Under the pieces are notes generated by a model that did not search any database, was not told the origin of the DNA, and saw only the letters and a program-made list of their open reading frames with translations. This document shows, one piece after another, positions 7,759-14,801 of a stretch of DNA of 31,077 nucleotides. Made by a program: the position numbers and the translations under genes. Location: positions 1-31,077 of the forward strand of contig JAEZHJ010000093.1 of the NCBI GenBank assembly GCA_023436925.1. Direction: 5' to 3'. Origin of the DNA: Actinomycetes bacterium. GTDB taxonomy: Bacteria > Actinomycetota > Actinomycetes > Propionibacteriales > Propionibacteriaceae. Numbering within the stretch: position 1 is the stretch's first letter; each line of letters begins with the position of its first letter.

Positions 7759-9248
7759 CCGACGAGCTGATGGACTACGACGAGGCGATGGCCGCCTTCG
7801 ATCCCGTCCTCGGGCTTGAGGTGCACGTCGAGCTCAACACCGCGTCCAAGATGTTCTGCGGCTGCTCGACCGCCTTCGGCGCCGCCCCGAACACCCAGAC
7901 CTGCCCGGTCTGCCTCGGGCTGCCCGGCTCGCTGCCGGTGGTCAACGCCCGGGCCATCGAGTCGGCGATCCGGATCGGCCTCGCGCTGAACTGCAGCATC
8001 GCCGGCTGGTCGCGGTTCGCCCGGAAGAACTACTTCTACCCGGACATGACCAAGGACTTCCAGACCTCGCAGTACGACGAGCCGATCGCCTTCGACGGCC
8101 AGGTCGAGGTCGAGGTCGACGGCGAGGTGTTCGAGATCCCGATCGAGCGGGCCCACATGGAGGAGGACGCCGGGAAGCTGCTGCACGTCGGCGGCAGCAC
8201 CGGGCGGATCCACGGCGCCGAGTACTCGCTGGTCGACTACAACCGGGCCGGTGTGCCGCTGATCGAGATCGTGACCCGGCCGATCCGCGGGACCGGTGCG
8301 AAGGCTCCCCAGGTGGCGCGGGCCTACGTCGCGCAGCTGCGCGAGCTGATGCGGGCGCTGGGCGTCTCCGACGTCCGGATGGAACAGGGCTCGCTGCGCT
8401 GCGATGCCAATGTCTCGCTGATGCCGAAGGGCAGCACCGAGCTCGGGCTGCGGACCGAGACCAAGAACGTGAACTCGCTGCGCTCGATCGAGGCGGCCCT
8501 GACCTACGAGATCCGCCGCCAGGCCGCGATCCTGGCCGGTGGCGGACGCGTCCACCAGGAGACCCGGCACTGGCACGAGGACGGCGGCTACACCTCGCCG
8601 GGACGCTCCAAGGAGCAGGCCGAGGACTACCGCTACTTCCCCGAGCCCGACCTGGTCCCGGTCGCCCCGAGCCCGGAGTGGATCGAGGAGCTGCGGGCCA
8701 CGCTGCCCGAACCGCCGGCGGCCCGCCGCAAGCGGCTGCAGCAGGAGTGGGGGTTCACCGACCTGGAGTTCCGTGACGTCGTCAACAACGGCGCCCTGGA
8801 CGTGATCGACGCGACGGTGGCGGCCGGCGCCGCGCCCCAGGCGGCCCGCAAGTGGTGGACCACCGAACTCGCCCGGCGTGCCAACGAGGCCGGCGTCGAG
8901 CTGGACGCGCTGGGCATCAGCCCACGCGACGTGGCCGCCCTGCAGGGACTGGTCGAGGCCGGCACGATCAACGACAAGCTGGCCCGCCAGGTGATCGAGG
9001 GCGTGCTGGCCGGCGAGGGCGACCCGGCCGAGGTGGTCGCGGCCCGTGGCCTGGCCGTGGTCTCCGACGACACCGCGCTGGCGGCGGCGGTCGACGCGGC
9101 GATCGAGGCGAACCCGGACGTGGCCGACAGCATCCGGGCCGGCCGGGTGGCGGCCGCCGGCGCCCGGATCGGCGCGGTCATGAAGGACATGAAGGGTCAG
9201 GCCGACGCCAAGAAGGTGCGCGAGCTGATCCTGGCGAGGCTGGGCTGA
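7755..9248 (+). CDS. gatB: Asp-tRNA(Asn)/Glu-tRNA(Gln) amidotransferase subunit B
   Basis: A 497-residue subunit that activates the mischarged aminoacyl-tRNA with ATP and amidates it. The N-terminal cradle begins VLGLEVHVELNTASKMFCGC, and four cysteines (35, 37, 50, 53) form the zinc site. Other signatures are ARKNYFYPDMTKDFQTSQYDEPI, HMEEDAGKLLH, SLVDYNRAGVPLIEIVT and DVRMEQGSLRCDANVS. The C-terminal half carries the helical and YqeY-like tRNA-binding domain (about residues 350-497), ending GQADAKKVRELILARLG. ATG 7755 overlaps the gatA stop. Confidence 0.97.
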   Translation: MTDELMDYDEAMAAFDPVLGLEVHVELNTASKMFCGCSTAFGAAPNTQTCPVCLGLPGSLPVVNARAIESAIRIGLALNCSIAGWSRFARKNYFYPDMTKDFQTSQYDEPIAFDGQVEVEVDGEVFEIPIERAHMEEDAGKLLHVGGSTGRIHGAEYSLVDYNRAGVPLIEIVTRPIRGTGAKAPQVARAYVAQLRELMRALGVSDVRMEQGSLRCDANVSLMPKGSTELGLRTETKNVNSLRSIEAALTYEIRRQAAILAGGGRVHQETRHWHEDGGYTSPGRSKEQAEDYRYFPEPDLVPVAPSPEWIEELRATLPEPPAARRKRLQQEWGFTDLEFRDVVNNGALDVIDATVAAGAAPQAARKWWTTELARRANEAGVELDALGISPRDVAALQGLVEAGTINDKLARQVIEGVLAGEGDPAEVVAARGLAVVSDDTALAAAVDAAIEANPDVADSIRAGRVAAAGARIGAVMKDMKGQADAKKVRELILARLG

Positions 9249-9252
9249 TCCA

Positions 9253-9876
9253 GTGACCGCGCGGCCCGTCCGCGTCACCCGGGTACGGCCCGGGTGGGCG
9301 GCCGGGCTCGCCGTGGCGGCGCTCGCGGTCCAGGTCGTGGCGCTCTACCTGCCCGGCTCCTCGGTGCCCTCGGTGGGGCTGCCGGGGATGGACAAGGTGG
9401 TTCACCTGCTGGTGTTCGCCATCCCGGTCTGGCTGTGGCTGCGGGCGGGCGCGAACCGCACTCTGGTCGTGGCCCTCTTCGCCTGCCACGCGGTCGTCAG
9501 CGAGCTGGTCCAGCACTGGTTGGTCCCGCAACGCAGCGGCGACCCGCTGGACCTGCTCGCCGACCTGGCCGGGATCGGCCTGGCCGTCCTGGCCTCACCA
9601 CGCGTAGCCGAGCACGTCCGCGAGCAGTTCGCCGGCGTCGACCTGGTGGCCCCGGGCGGTGAACCAGGCGGCCATGTTGGTGCAGTCCCGCTGCAGGTAG
9701 TCGACGGCACCGGGGTTGGTGGCGAGGTCGACCAACTGCGGGACGTCGATGATGACCAGCCGGGGGTCGGGCCCGCCGGCGTCGGCCACCAGCGTGTTGT
9801 AGGGGCTGAGGTCGCCGTGGACGAAGCCGAGGCCGGCCATCGCCCGCATGGCGTCCAGCACCTGCTCGAACAGTGA
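9253..9876 (+). CDS. VanZ-like membrane protein with an antisense-encoded tail
   Basis: GTG 9253 lies 4 nt after gatB and opens a frame of 207 codons. Residues 1-114 are a VanZ-like domain with four hydrophobic segments (about 14-35, 49-63, 69-88, 97-113) and the family motifs DKVVHLLVFA and SELVQHWLVPQRSGDPLDLLADLAG. VanZ itself raises teicoplanin resistance, but most homologues have no known role. The domain ends at about residue 114, exactly where the convergent kinase stop begins. No stop codon occurs for 93 more codons, which lie wholly antisense to the kinase and read as an acidic Gly/Val-rich low-complexity tail. Either the protein carries this tail or a stop was lost. The N-terminal domain is secure and the tail is doubtful. 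Confidence 0.75.
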   Translation: MTARPVRVTRVRPGWAAGLAVAALAVQVVALYLPGSSVPSVGLPGMDKVVHLLVFAIPVWLWLRAGANRTLVVALFACHAVVSELVQHWLVPQRSGDPLDLLADLAGIGLAVLASPRVAEHVREQFAGVDLVAPGGEPGGHVGAVPLQVVDGTGVGGEVDQLRDVDDDQPGVGPAGVGHQRVVGAEVAVDEAEAGHRPHGVQHLLEQ

Positions 9877-10452
9877 GTCCAGCGTGGCGGCGTCGGGCCG
9901 CAGCTGGTGCAGCCGTGGCGCGGCGGCCTCGCCGTCACAGATGAACTCCATCAGGATCTCGGTCCCCTCCACCTGCACGGGGTAGGGGACAGCGATCCCG
10001 GCGGTGTAGAGCCGATTCAGCGCCTGCCACTCGGCCCGCACCCACAGCCCTGCCTGCAGGGTGCGGCCGAAGGCCGACTTGCGGTCGGCCAGTGCTCGGG
10101 TCGCCACGCTGGAGCGCACCCGCCGTCCCTCGGTGTAGCCGGAGTCGCGGTGGAAGAGCCGGTGGTCGGTGGAGCGGTACCGCTTGGCGGCGAGCAGGCA
10201 GGACTGGCCGGGATCGTCCGGCACCGCCCGCTCCAGCAGGTAGACGTCCGCCTCCTTGCCGGTCTTGAGGACGCCGAGATCGGTGTCGACGGCGGCCGAG
10301 GAGGTGACGAGCCAGTCCGGCCGCGGCTGCGGGCCGCGGTCCAGCCGCTCGGTCGTGTCCCAGGTCGACCAGCGCTGGTTGTCGGCGAGGTCGTCTGAGT
10401 AGGCGTGGTAGCTGAGGTCGTTCCAGTCGAACGACGCAGAATTGTCTGACAA
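9595..10452 (-). CDS. RIO-type serine/threonine protein kinase
   Basis: A 285-residue RIO1-like kinase. ATP-binding signature TGKEADVYL (64-72) replaces the Gly-rich loop; Lys90 (AAKRY) is the ATP lysine. The catalytic loop HGDLSPYN has Asp214 and Asn219, and the metal-binding Asp236 is in IIDVPQ, the RIO version of DFG. All residues needed for activity are present. RIO kinases act in ribosome maturation in eukaryotes and archaea; the bacterial role is poorly known. The start is TTG 10452 with CAGGAG (10462-10467) upstream; that site lies in a hairpin and follows a 20-codon leader ORF. The 3' part overlaps the VanZ-like frame by 282 nt. Confidence 0.88.
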   Translation of the reverse strand: MSDNSASFDWNDLSYHAYSDDLADNQRWSTWDTTERLDRGPQPRPDWLVTSSAAVDTDLGVLKTGKEADVYLLERAVPDDPGQSCLLAAKRYRSTDHRLFHRDSGYTEGRRVRSSVATRALADRKSAFGRTLQAGLWVRAEWQALNRLYTAGIAVPYPVQVEGTEILMEFICDGEAAAPRLHQLRPDAATLDSLFEQVLDAMRAMAGLGFVHGDLSPYNTLVADAGGPDPRLVIIDVPQLVDLATNPGAVDYLQRDCTNMAAWFTARGHQVDAGELLADVLGYAW

Positions 10453-10461
10453 GGGTGGTTA

Positions 10462-10475
10462 CTCCTGAGCAGGAG
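10462..10475 (-). promoter_or_regulatory. hairpin covering the kinase ribosome-binding site
   Basis: On the minus strand CTCCTG-CT-CAGGAG is a perfect inverted repeat (usable stem 5 bp, loop of 4). Its right arm is the ribosome-binding site of the RIO kinase, so folding would block initiation at TTG 10452. The left part (CCTCCT, 10471-10476) could instead pair with AGGAGG (10560-10565), the site of the upstream leader ORF, giving two exclusive states. The switch is an inference; the complementarity is seen directly. Confidence 0.5.
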
Positions 10476-10505
10476 GCACCCGGGCAGCCTCAGGCTGCAG
10501 GTGCC
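10475..10505 (-). promoter_or_regulatory. two-part hairpin over the leader-peptide stop codon
   Basis: On the minus strand GGCACC and GGTGCC form the outer 6 bp. GCAGCC and GGCTGC form the inner 6 bp, and TGA, the leader ORF stop, sits in the 3-nt loop. A ribosome finishing the leader would melt it. It abuts the hairpin that covers the kinase ribosome-binding site. No T-run follows, so translational control is more likely than intrinsic termination. Confidence 0.5.
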
Positions 10506-10552
10506 CCGGTGGGAAGGGTGATCGAGAACAGCCCGGTGACAGTGACCGACAT
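10490..10552 (-). CDS. 20-residue leader peptide upstream of the RIO kinase
   Basis: ATG 10552 to TGA 10492-10490 encodes MSVTVTGLFSITLPTGAPAA. Upstream is a near-ideal ribosome-binding site, GGAAGGAGG, 7 nt before the ATG and far stronger than that of the kinase itself. The ORF ends inside a hairpin loop and lies 37 nt before the kinase start. There are no runs of one regulatory amino acid; Thr is most frequent (5 of 20) and Pro appears twice. I infer a cis-acting leader that couples ribosome movement to kinase expression. A functional small protein is possible but less likely at this length. Confidence 0.55.
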   Translation of the reverse strand: MSVTVTGLFSITLPTGAPAA

Positions 10553-10574
10553 CGCACGACCTCCTTCCGCTCAG

Positions 10575-10629
10575 GTGGCGCCACGTGGCGCGCCGAACAA
10601 GGCTAGCCCAGCCGTGCCCCACCTGACCA
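10575..10629 (-). promoter_or_regulatory. promoter and 5' palindromes of the leader-kinase transcript
   Basis: On the minus strand TAGCCT (10600-10605) is a good -10, with TGGTCA (10624-10629) as a weak -35 at 18-nt spacing. Transcription would start near 10593, directly at GCGCCAC-GTGGCGC (10578-10591), a perfect palindrome overlapping another, GTGGC-GCCAC (10575-10584). These lie between the start site and the leader ORF ribosome-binding site, so they could act as operator DNA or as a 5' hairpin. Confidence 0.4.
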
Positions 10630-10652
10630 GAGCCGAGCCCCTGATCGCCGAG

Positions 10653-10730
10653 GGCCACCGTTCGCGTCGAGGGCCACCCATGATGGGTGGCCTTCGGTGG
10701 TTGGGGTGGCCGTCGGTGGTTGGGGTGGCC
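10653..10730 (+). repeat. 19-bp-period GGCCAC/GTGGCC array around a 21-nt palindrome
   Basis: GTGGCC begins at 10687, 10706 and 10725, exactly 19 nt apart, inside near-identical units (GTGGCCTTCGGTGGTTGGG and a variant). The reverse complement GGCCAC begins at 10653 and 10672, again 19 nt apart, in units beginning GAGGGCCACC. The two sets face each other through the palindrome GGCCACCCAT-G-ATGGGTGGCC (10672-10692). The array sits between the divergent RIO kinase and helicase genes, so cooperative binding of a regulator is plausible. The rest of the 353-bp gap holds the leader ORF, hairpins and promoters listed separately. Confidence 0.6.
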
Positions 10731-10790
10731 TTCGGCGGGGGAAGGTGTTCACCCGGCGTGCCGCCGCCGGGCCCCGCCCGGGGAACCGGC

Positions 10791-10796
10791 TAGGGT
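10791..10796 (+). promoter_or_regulatory. -10 element of the helicase gene
   Basis: TAGGGT lies 9 nt before ATG 10806, so the leader would be only a few nucleotides. No clear -35 or ribosome-binding site is seen. Confidence 0.35.
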
Positions 10797-10805
10797 CGGA
10801 TACCC

Positions 10806-12569
10806 ATGTCAGAGGCTTCCCCGAATCCGTTACGCCAGCTCTCCCCGGCCTTCCCGGGGCGGGCGGCCTGGGGTACCGCCTCACGGCTGCGGGCCTGGCA
10901 GGAGGAGGCGCTGGCCAAGTACCGCGCCAGCTCGGAGAAGGACTTCCTCGCCGTCGCGACCCCCGGGGCCGGCAAGACCACCTTCGCGCTGCGGGTCGCC
11001 ACCGACCTGCTGTCCGACCGGACCGTGGAACAGGTCATCGTGGTCGCGCCGACCGAGCACCTGAAGGTGCAGTGGGCCGAGGCGGCGGCCCGGGTCGGCG
11101 TCCAGCTCGACCCGGGGCTGGGTGGCTCGCGGCGGGGCCGCTCACGGCAGTACCACGGCATGGTGGTCACCTACGCCGGGGTTGCCGTCCGGCCGTTCGC
11201 CTGGGAGGCGCTCACCGTCCGGGCCCGCACCCTGGTGATCTTCGACGAGCTGCACCACGCCGGCGACAACCTGAGCTGGGGCGAGGCGGTCGCGCAGTCC
11301 TTCGCGCTGGCCACCCGCCGGCTCGGGCTCACCGGCACCCCCTTCCGCTCCGACACCTCGCCGATCCCGTTCGTGACCTATGCCGAGGATCCCGACGGCA
11401 CCCGACGCTCCGTCCCGGACTACACCTACGGCTACGCCGAGGCGCTGCGCGACCACGTCGTCCGGCCCGTGGTGTTCATGGCCTACGGCGGCGGGATGCG
11501 CTGGCGCACCAAGGCCGGCGACGAGCTCGCCGCCGGGCTGGGAGAGCCGCTCACCAAGGACATCACCGCCCAGGCCTGGCGCACCGCGCTGGACCCGAAG
11601 GGGGAGTGGATCAGCGCCGTCCTGGCTTCGGCCGACCAGCGGCTCACAGAGGTGCGCCGCCACGTCCCGGACGCGGGAGGGCTGGTGATCGCCACCGACC
11701 AAAGACAGGCCCGCGCCTATGCGCGGGCCCTCTCCGAGCTCACCGGCGAGCCGGCCACGCTGGTGCTGTCCGACGACGCCGCAGCGAGTCGGCGGATCGG
11801 CGAGTTCGCCGAGTCCACCGACCGCTGGATGGTCGCGGTCCGGATGGTGTCGGAGGGCGTGGACGTCCCCCGGCTGACGGTCGGGGTGTACGCCACCGCG
11901 ATCGCCACCCCGCTGTTCTTCGCCCAGGCCGTGGGACGTTTCGTCCGCAGCCGCCGGCGCGGTGAACTGGCGACCATCTTCCTGCCCACCGTGCCGATCC
12001 TGCTGGCCCACGCCGGCGCCTTGGAGCGTCAGCGCGACCACATTCTCGGCAAGCCGCGGTCGGACGACCTGTGGGCACCGGAGGAGGCCCTGCTCGCCGA
12101 GGCGAACCGGCTCCGCGACACCGGCGGCGAGGATGACGGCACGTTCGAGGCGCTGGAGTCTGCGGCGATCTTCGACCACGTGCTGTTCGACGCGCGGCAG
12201 TACGGCCTCAACGCGGAGCCGTCCAGCACCGACGAGGCCGACTACCTCGGCCTGCCGGGACTGCTCGAACCCGACCAGGTCGCGGTGCTGCTGCGCGACC
12301 GCCAGCAGCGCCAGTTGCGGCGCCAGGCCCGCCGCGACCGGCAGCAGCGGGTGCCCGAGCCGGTCAGCCTGCACCGCGCGCTGGAGACCCGTCGCAAGGA
12401 ACTCAACTCGCTGGTCTCCCAGCTCGCCCGGGTGAGGGGAGTCCCCCACAGCCACGTCCATGCCGGCCTGCGCCGGGAGGCGGGCGGACCGCCGCTGGCG
12501 CAGGCCACGACAGACCAGGTGGAAGCCAGGATCGACCTGGCCCGGAAGTGGCTTGCCGGCGGCGGTTAG
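10806..12569 (+). CDS. DEAD/DEAH-box helicase (superfamily 2, XPB/SSL2-like)
   Basis: A 587-residue helicase. Motif I is TPGAGKTT (about 57-64), motif II is DELHH (residues about 151-155), motif III is LTGTPFR, and motif VI is QAVGRFVRSRRRGE. Between them, MVSEGVDVPRL fits motif V. The N-terminal LRAWQEEALAKY is the Q-motif-like region of restriction-type and XPB-like helicases. The C-terminal 190 residues include a charged coiled segment (LRDRQQRQLRRQARRDRQQR) and a small domain resembling the end of other actinobacterial DEAD/DEAH proteins. It could act on DNA or RNA; the sequence does not decide. It is divergent from the RIO kinase across a repeat-rich control region. Confidence 0.9.
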   Translation: MSEASPNPLRQLSPAFPGRAAWGTASRLRAWQEEALAKYRASSEKDFLAVATPGAGKTTFALRVATDLLSDRTVEQVIVVAPTEHLKVQWAEAAARVGVQLDPGLGGSRRGRSRQYHGMVVTYAGVAVRPFAWEALTVRARTLVIFDELHHAGDNLSWGEAVAQSFALATRRLGLTGTPFRSDTSPIPFVTYAEDPDGTRRSVPDYTYGYAEALRDHVVRPVVFMAYGGGMRWRTKAGDELAAGLGEPLTKDITAQAWRTALDPKGEWISAVLASADQRLTEVRRHVPDAGGLVIATDQRQARAYARALSELTGEPATLVLSDDAAASRRIGEFAESTDRWMVAVRMVSEGVDVPRLTVGVYATAIATPLFFAQAVGRFVRSRRRGELATIFLPTVPILLAHAGALERQRDHILGKPRSDDLWAPEEALLAEANRLRDTGGEDDGTFEALESAAIFDHVLFDARQYGLNAEPSSTDEADYLGLPGLLEPDQVAVLLRDRQQRQLRRQARRDRQQRVPEPVSLHRALETRRKELNSLVSQLARVRGVPHSHVHAGLRREAGGPPLAQATTDQVEARIDLARKWLAGGG

Positions 12570-12624
12570 GGCCGCTCACCCACCGGCGGTCCGGAGCCGG
12601 GTGACCGCGGCGCCACCCCGGGCG

Positions 12625-12630
12625 TAGCCT
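12625..12630 (+). promoter_or_regulatory. -10 element of a leaderless promoter (cyclase-like gene)
   Basis: TAGCCT is followed by 6 nt (GCCGCC) and then ATG 12637, with no ribosome-binding site. Confidence 0.45.
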
Positions 12631-12636
12631 GCCGCC

Positions 12637-13608
12637 ATGGCAGACCAGTCCGTCCTCGCCTGGCTGGTGGACGCCGACCCGGCGGTGCGCTGGCAGGTCG
12701 AGCGCGACCTGCTGGACGCCCCCGAGGCGACGTGGCGCGCCACCCGGGCCAGGGTGGAGACCGAGGGCTGGGGCGCGCGGCTGCTGGCCCACCAGGACGC
12801 CGACGGGCAGTGGGCGGGCGGTGCCTTCGTCCCGTCCGGCTTCGACTGGCAGCAGTGGCAGGCCGAGGGGCAGCCTTGGACGGCGACCTACCCCGTCCTC
12901 ACCCTGCTGCGCGGCTTCGGCCTCGATCCGGCGTCGCCCGCCGCCCGGCGCACCACCGAGCTGGTCGGACGGAACAGCCGCTGGGACCACGCCGGCCAGC
13001 CGTTCTGGGCGGGCGAGGTCGAGCCCTGCATCAACGGGATCACCCTCGCCAACGGCGTCTACTACGGCGCGGACGTCGCCGCGATCGTGGAACGACTGCT
13101 CGACGACCAGCGGCCCGACGGGGGCTGGAACTGCGAGGACTCCCCGGTCTCCTCCTTCGACAGCACGATCAACGTGCTGGAAGGGCTGCTGGCCTGGCAG
13201 CAGGCGACGGGTGCCGGCGAGACCCAGGTCGCACGCGCCCGACGGGCGGGGGAGGAGTACCTGCTCGAACGGGGCCTGTTCCGGCGGCGCTCCACCGGTA
13301 GGCCGGCCGACGCGGCCTACCTGCAGCTCGGATACCCGTTCCGCTGGCGGCACAGCGTGTTGCGGGGCCTGGACCACTTCCGCCGGGCCGCCGGGTACGA
13401 ACGCACTCCACCCGACCCGCGGCTTGCCGAAGCGGTGGCGTGGCTACGGTCGGCGCGCGCGGCCGACGGCACCTGGCCGCTGCAGGCCAGGCTGGCCGGC
13501 CGGGACTGGTTCGAACTCGAGCCGATCGGGCAGCCGTCGCGCTGGATCACCCTGTTCGCGCTGCGCGTGTTGCGCTGGTGGGCCGGCTACGCCCCGGCCG
13601 GGGCGTAG
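12637..13608 (+). CDS. squalene-cyclase/prenyltransferase-repeat protein
   Basis: A 323-residue protein with alpha/alpha-toroid repeats of the squalene-hopene cyclase type. QW-like motifs occur at QDADGQWAGG (about 52-61), QRPDGGWNCED (about 159-169) and RAADGTWPLQ (about 274-283). It is half the length of a true cyclase (about 630 residues) and lacks a DxDD-type acid motif, so it is unlikely to cyclise squalene by itself. The opening MADQSVLAWLVDADPAVRWQ is common in uncharacterised actinobacterial relatives. It is transcribed from a leaderless promoter 67 nt after the helicase stop and converges on serA. Function unknown. Confidence 0.75.
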   Translation: MADQSVLAWLVDADPAVRWQVERDLLDAPEATWRATRARVETEGWGARLLAHQDADGQWAGGAFVPSGFDWQQWQAEGQPWTATYPVLTLLRGFGLDPASPAARRTTELVGRNSRWDHAGQPFWAGEVEPCINGITLANGVYYGADVAAIVERLLDDQRPDGGWNCEDSPVSSFDSTINVLEGLLAWQQATGAGETQVARARRAGEEYLLERGLFRRRSTGRPADAAYLQLGYPFRWRHSVLRGLDHFRRAAGYERTPPDPRLAEAVAWLRSARAADGTWPLQARLAGRDWFELEPIGQPSRWITLFALRVLRWWAGYAPAGA

Positions 13609-13609
13609 C
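13586..13609. terminator. bidirectional hairpin terminator between cyclase-like gene and serA
   Basis: A perfect 24-nt palindrome with arms GCTACGCCCCGG (13586-13597) and CCGGGGCGTAGC (13598-13609). The TAG stop of the upstream gene lies in the right arm. As RNA it folds to at least a 10-bp stem with a GGCC loop on either strand. There is no T-run, but it sits in an 18-bp gap between convergent genes. Confidence 0.55.
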
Positions 13610-13626
13610 ACCGGGCGGGAAGCGCC

Positions 13627-14796
13627 CTAGATGACCCGCGCCGACAGCACCCCGTCGATGCCGCGGATCTGCGCCATCAGGGTGTCGGGAACCTCGCCCT
13701 CGACGTCCACCAGCGTGTAGGCCAGGCCACCGCGCGACTTGTTCAGCAGGTCGGCGATGTTGAGCCCCGAGGCGGCGACCAGGGTCGAGATCTGGCCGAC
13801 CATGTTCGGCACGTTGGAGTTGGCGATGGCGATCCGGGTGGTGCCCTCGCCGCGCACCAGGACGGCGTCGGGGAAGTTCACCGAGTTGGTGATCGACCCC
13901 TGCTCGAGGAAGGCCCGCAGTTCGTCCACAGCGAGCCGCGCCGAGTTCTCCTCCGCCTCCGTGGTGGAGGCACCGAGGTGGGGCAGCGTGACGACCTTGG
14001 GTCGCTTGTTGAGCTCGGGGGTCGGGAAGTCGCAGACGTAGCCGCGCAGGTTGCCCGACTCCAGGGCCTCGATCACGGCGTCCTGGTCGACGATCGGCCC
14101 CCGGGAGAAGTTGATCAGCACCGCCGAGCGCTTCATCAGGCCCAGTTCGCGGCTCCCGACCAGGTGACGGGTGCTCTCGACCAGGGGGACGTGGAGGGTC
14201 ACGATGTCGGCCCGCTTCAGCATCTGGTCCAGGTTGGTGACGTGCTCGACGTCGCTGGACAGCTTCCAGGCGTGTTCGACGGTGATCCCCGGGTCGTAGC
14301 CCATCACCCGCATCCCGAGCGCGGAGGCCGCGTTGGCGACCTCGACCCCGATGGCGCCCAGGCCGATCACGCCCAGGATCCGGCCGGGCAGCTCGAAGCC
14401 CACGAATTCCTTCTTGCCGGCCTCGACCGCCTTGTCCATGCTCTCGGCGTCGCCGTCGAGGCGATGGGCGAAGGCGGCCGCCGGGATCAGGTTCCGGGCG
14501 GCCAGGAAGAGCGCCGCGACGACGAGTTCCTTCACCGCGTTGGCGTTGGCGCCCGGGGTGTTGAACACCGGGATGCCGCGGGCGGAGTACTCGGCGATCG
14601 GGATGTTGTTCACACCGGCGCCGGCCCGGGCCACGGCCAGCAGCGAGTCGGGGATCTCGACGCCGTGGAGCTTCGCCGAGCGCAGGATGATCGCGTCGGG
14701 GTCGTCGACGTCCGACCCCACGACGTAGGAGTCCTTGGGCAGCCGGCTCAGCCCGGCGTTGCTGATGGAGTTGAGTGTGCGGATCCGGAAAGTCAT
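13627..14796 (-). CDS. serA: D-3-phosphoglycerate dehydrogenase
   Basis: A 389-residue NAD-dependent enzyme catalysing the first step of serine synthesis. The Rossmann motif GVIGLGAIGVEVANAAS (about 142-158) is followed by the catalytic Arg in INFSRGPIVD and His in LPHLGAST. A C-terminal ACT domain (about 315-389) offers feedback control by an amino acid. It belongs to the short form beginning FRIRTLNSISNAGLSRLP and lacks the extra domain of the 528-residue mycobacterial enzyme. The start at ATG 14796 has GTGAGGA just upstream, within the end of serC, with 5 nt between genes. It is co-transcribed with serC. Confidence 0.93.
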   Translation of the reverse strand: MTFRIRTLNSISNAGLSRLPKDSYVVGSDVDDPDAIILRSAKLHGVEIPDSLLAVARAGAGVNNIPIAEYSARGIPVFNTPGANANAVKELVVAALFLAARNLIPAAAFAHRLDGDAESMDKAVEAGKKEFVGFELPGRILGVIGLGAIGVEVANAASALGMRVMGYDPGITVEHAWKLSSDVEHVTNLDQMLKRADIVTLHVPLVESTRHLVGSRELGLMKRSAVLINFSRGPIVDQDAVIEALESGNLRGYVCDFPTPELNKRPKVVTLPHLGASTTEAEENSARLAVDELRAFLEQGSITNSVNFPDAVLVRGEGTTRIAIANSNVPNMVGQISTLVAASGLNIADLLNKSRGGLAYTLVDVEGEVPDTLMAQIRGIDGVLSARVI

Positions 14797-14801
14797 CGTC
14801 C

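Noticed and set aside
7665..9278. Minus-strand open frame of 537 codons antisense to gatB
   Set aside because: It is a mirror of the gatB codon pattern with no recognisable motif; gatB is complete on the plus strand.
10653..10730. CRISPR array
   Set aside because: The units are 19 nt with no separate unique spacers and occur in both orientations; no cas genes are nearby.
10455..10793. Plus-strand open frame in the RIO/helicase gap
   Set aside because: It runs through the repeat array and the antisense of the leader ORF, lacks a ribosome-binding site and has no domain. The minus-strand leader ORF fits the signals better.
12570..12624. Terminator after the helicase gene
   Set aside because: CACCC and GGGTG segments can pair but only with bulges and no T-run; too weak to list.
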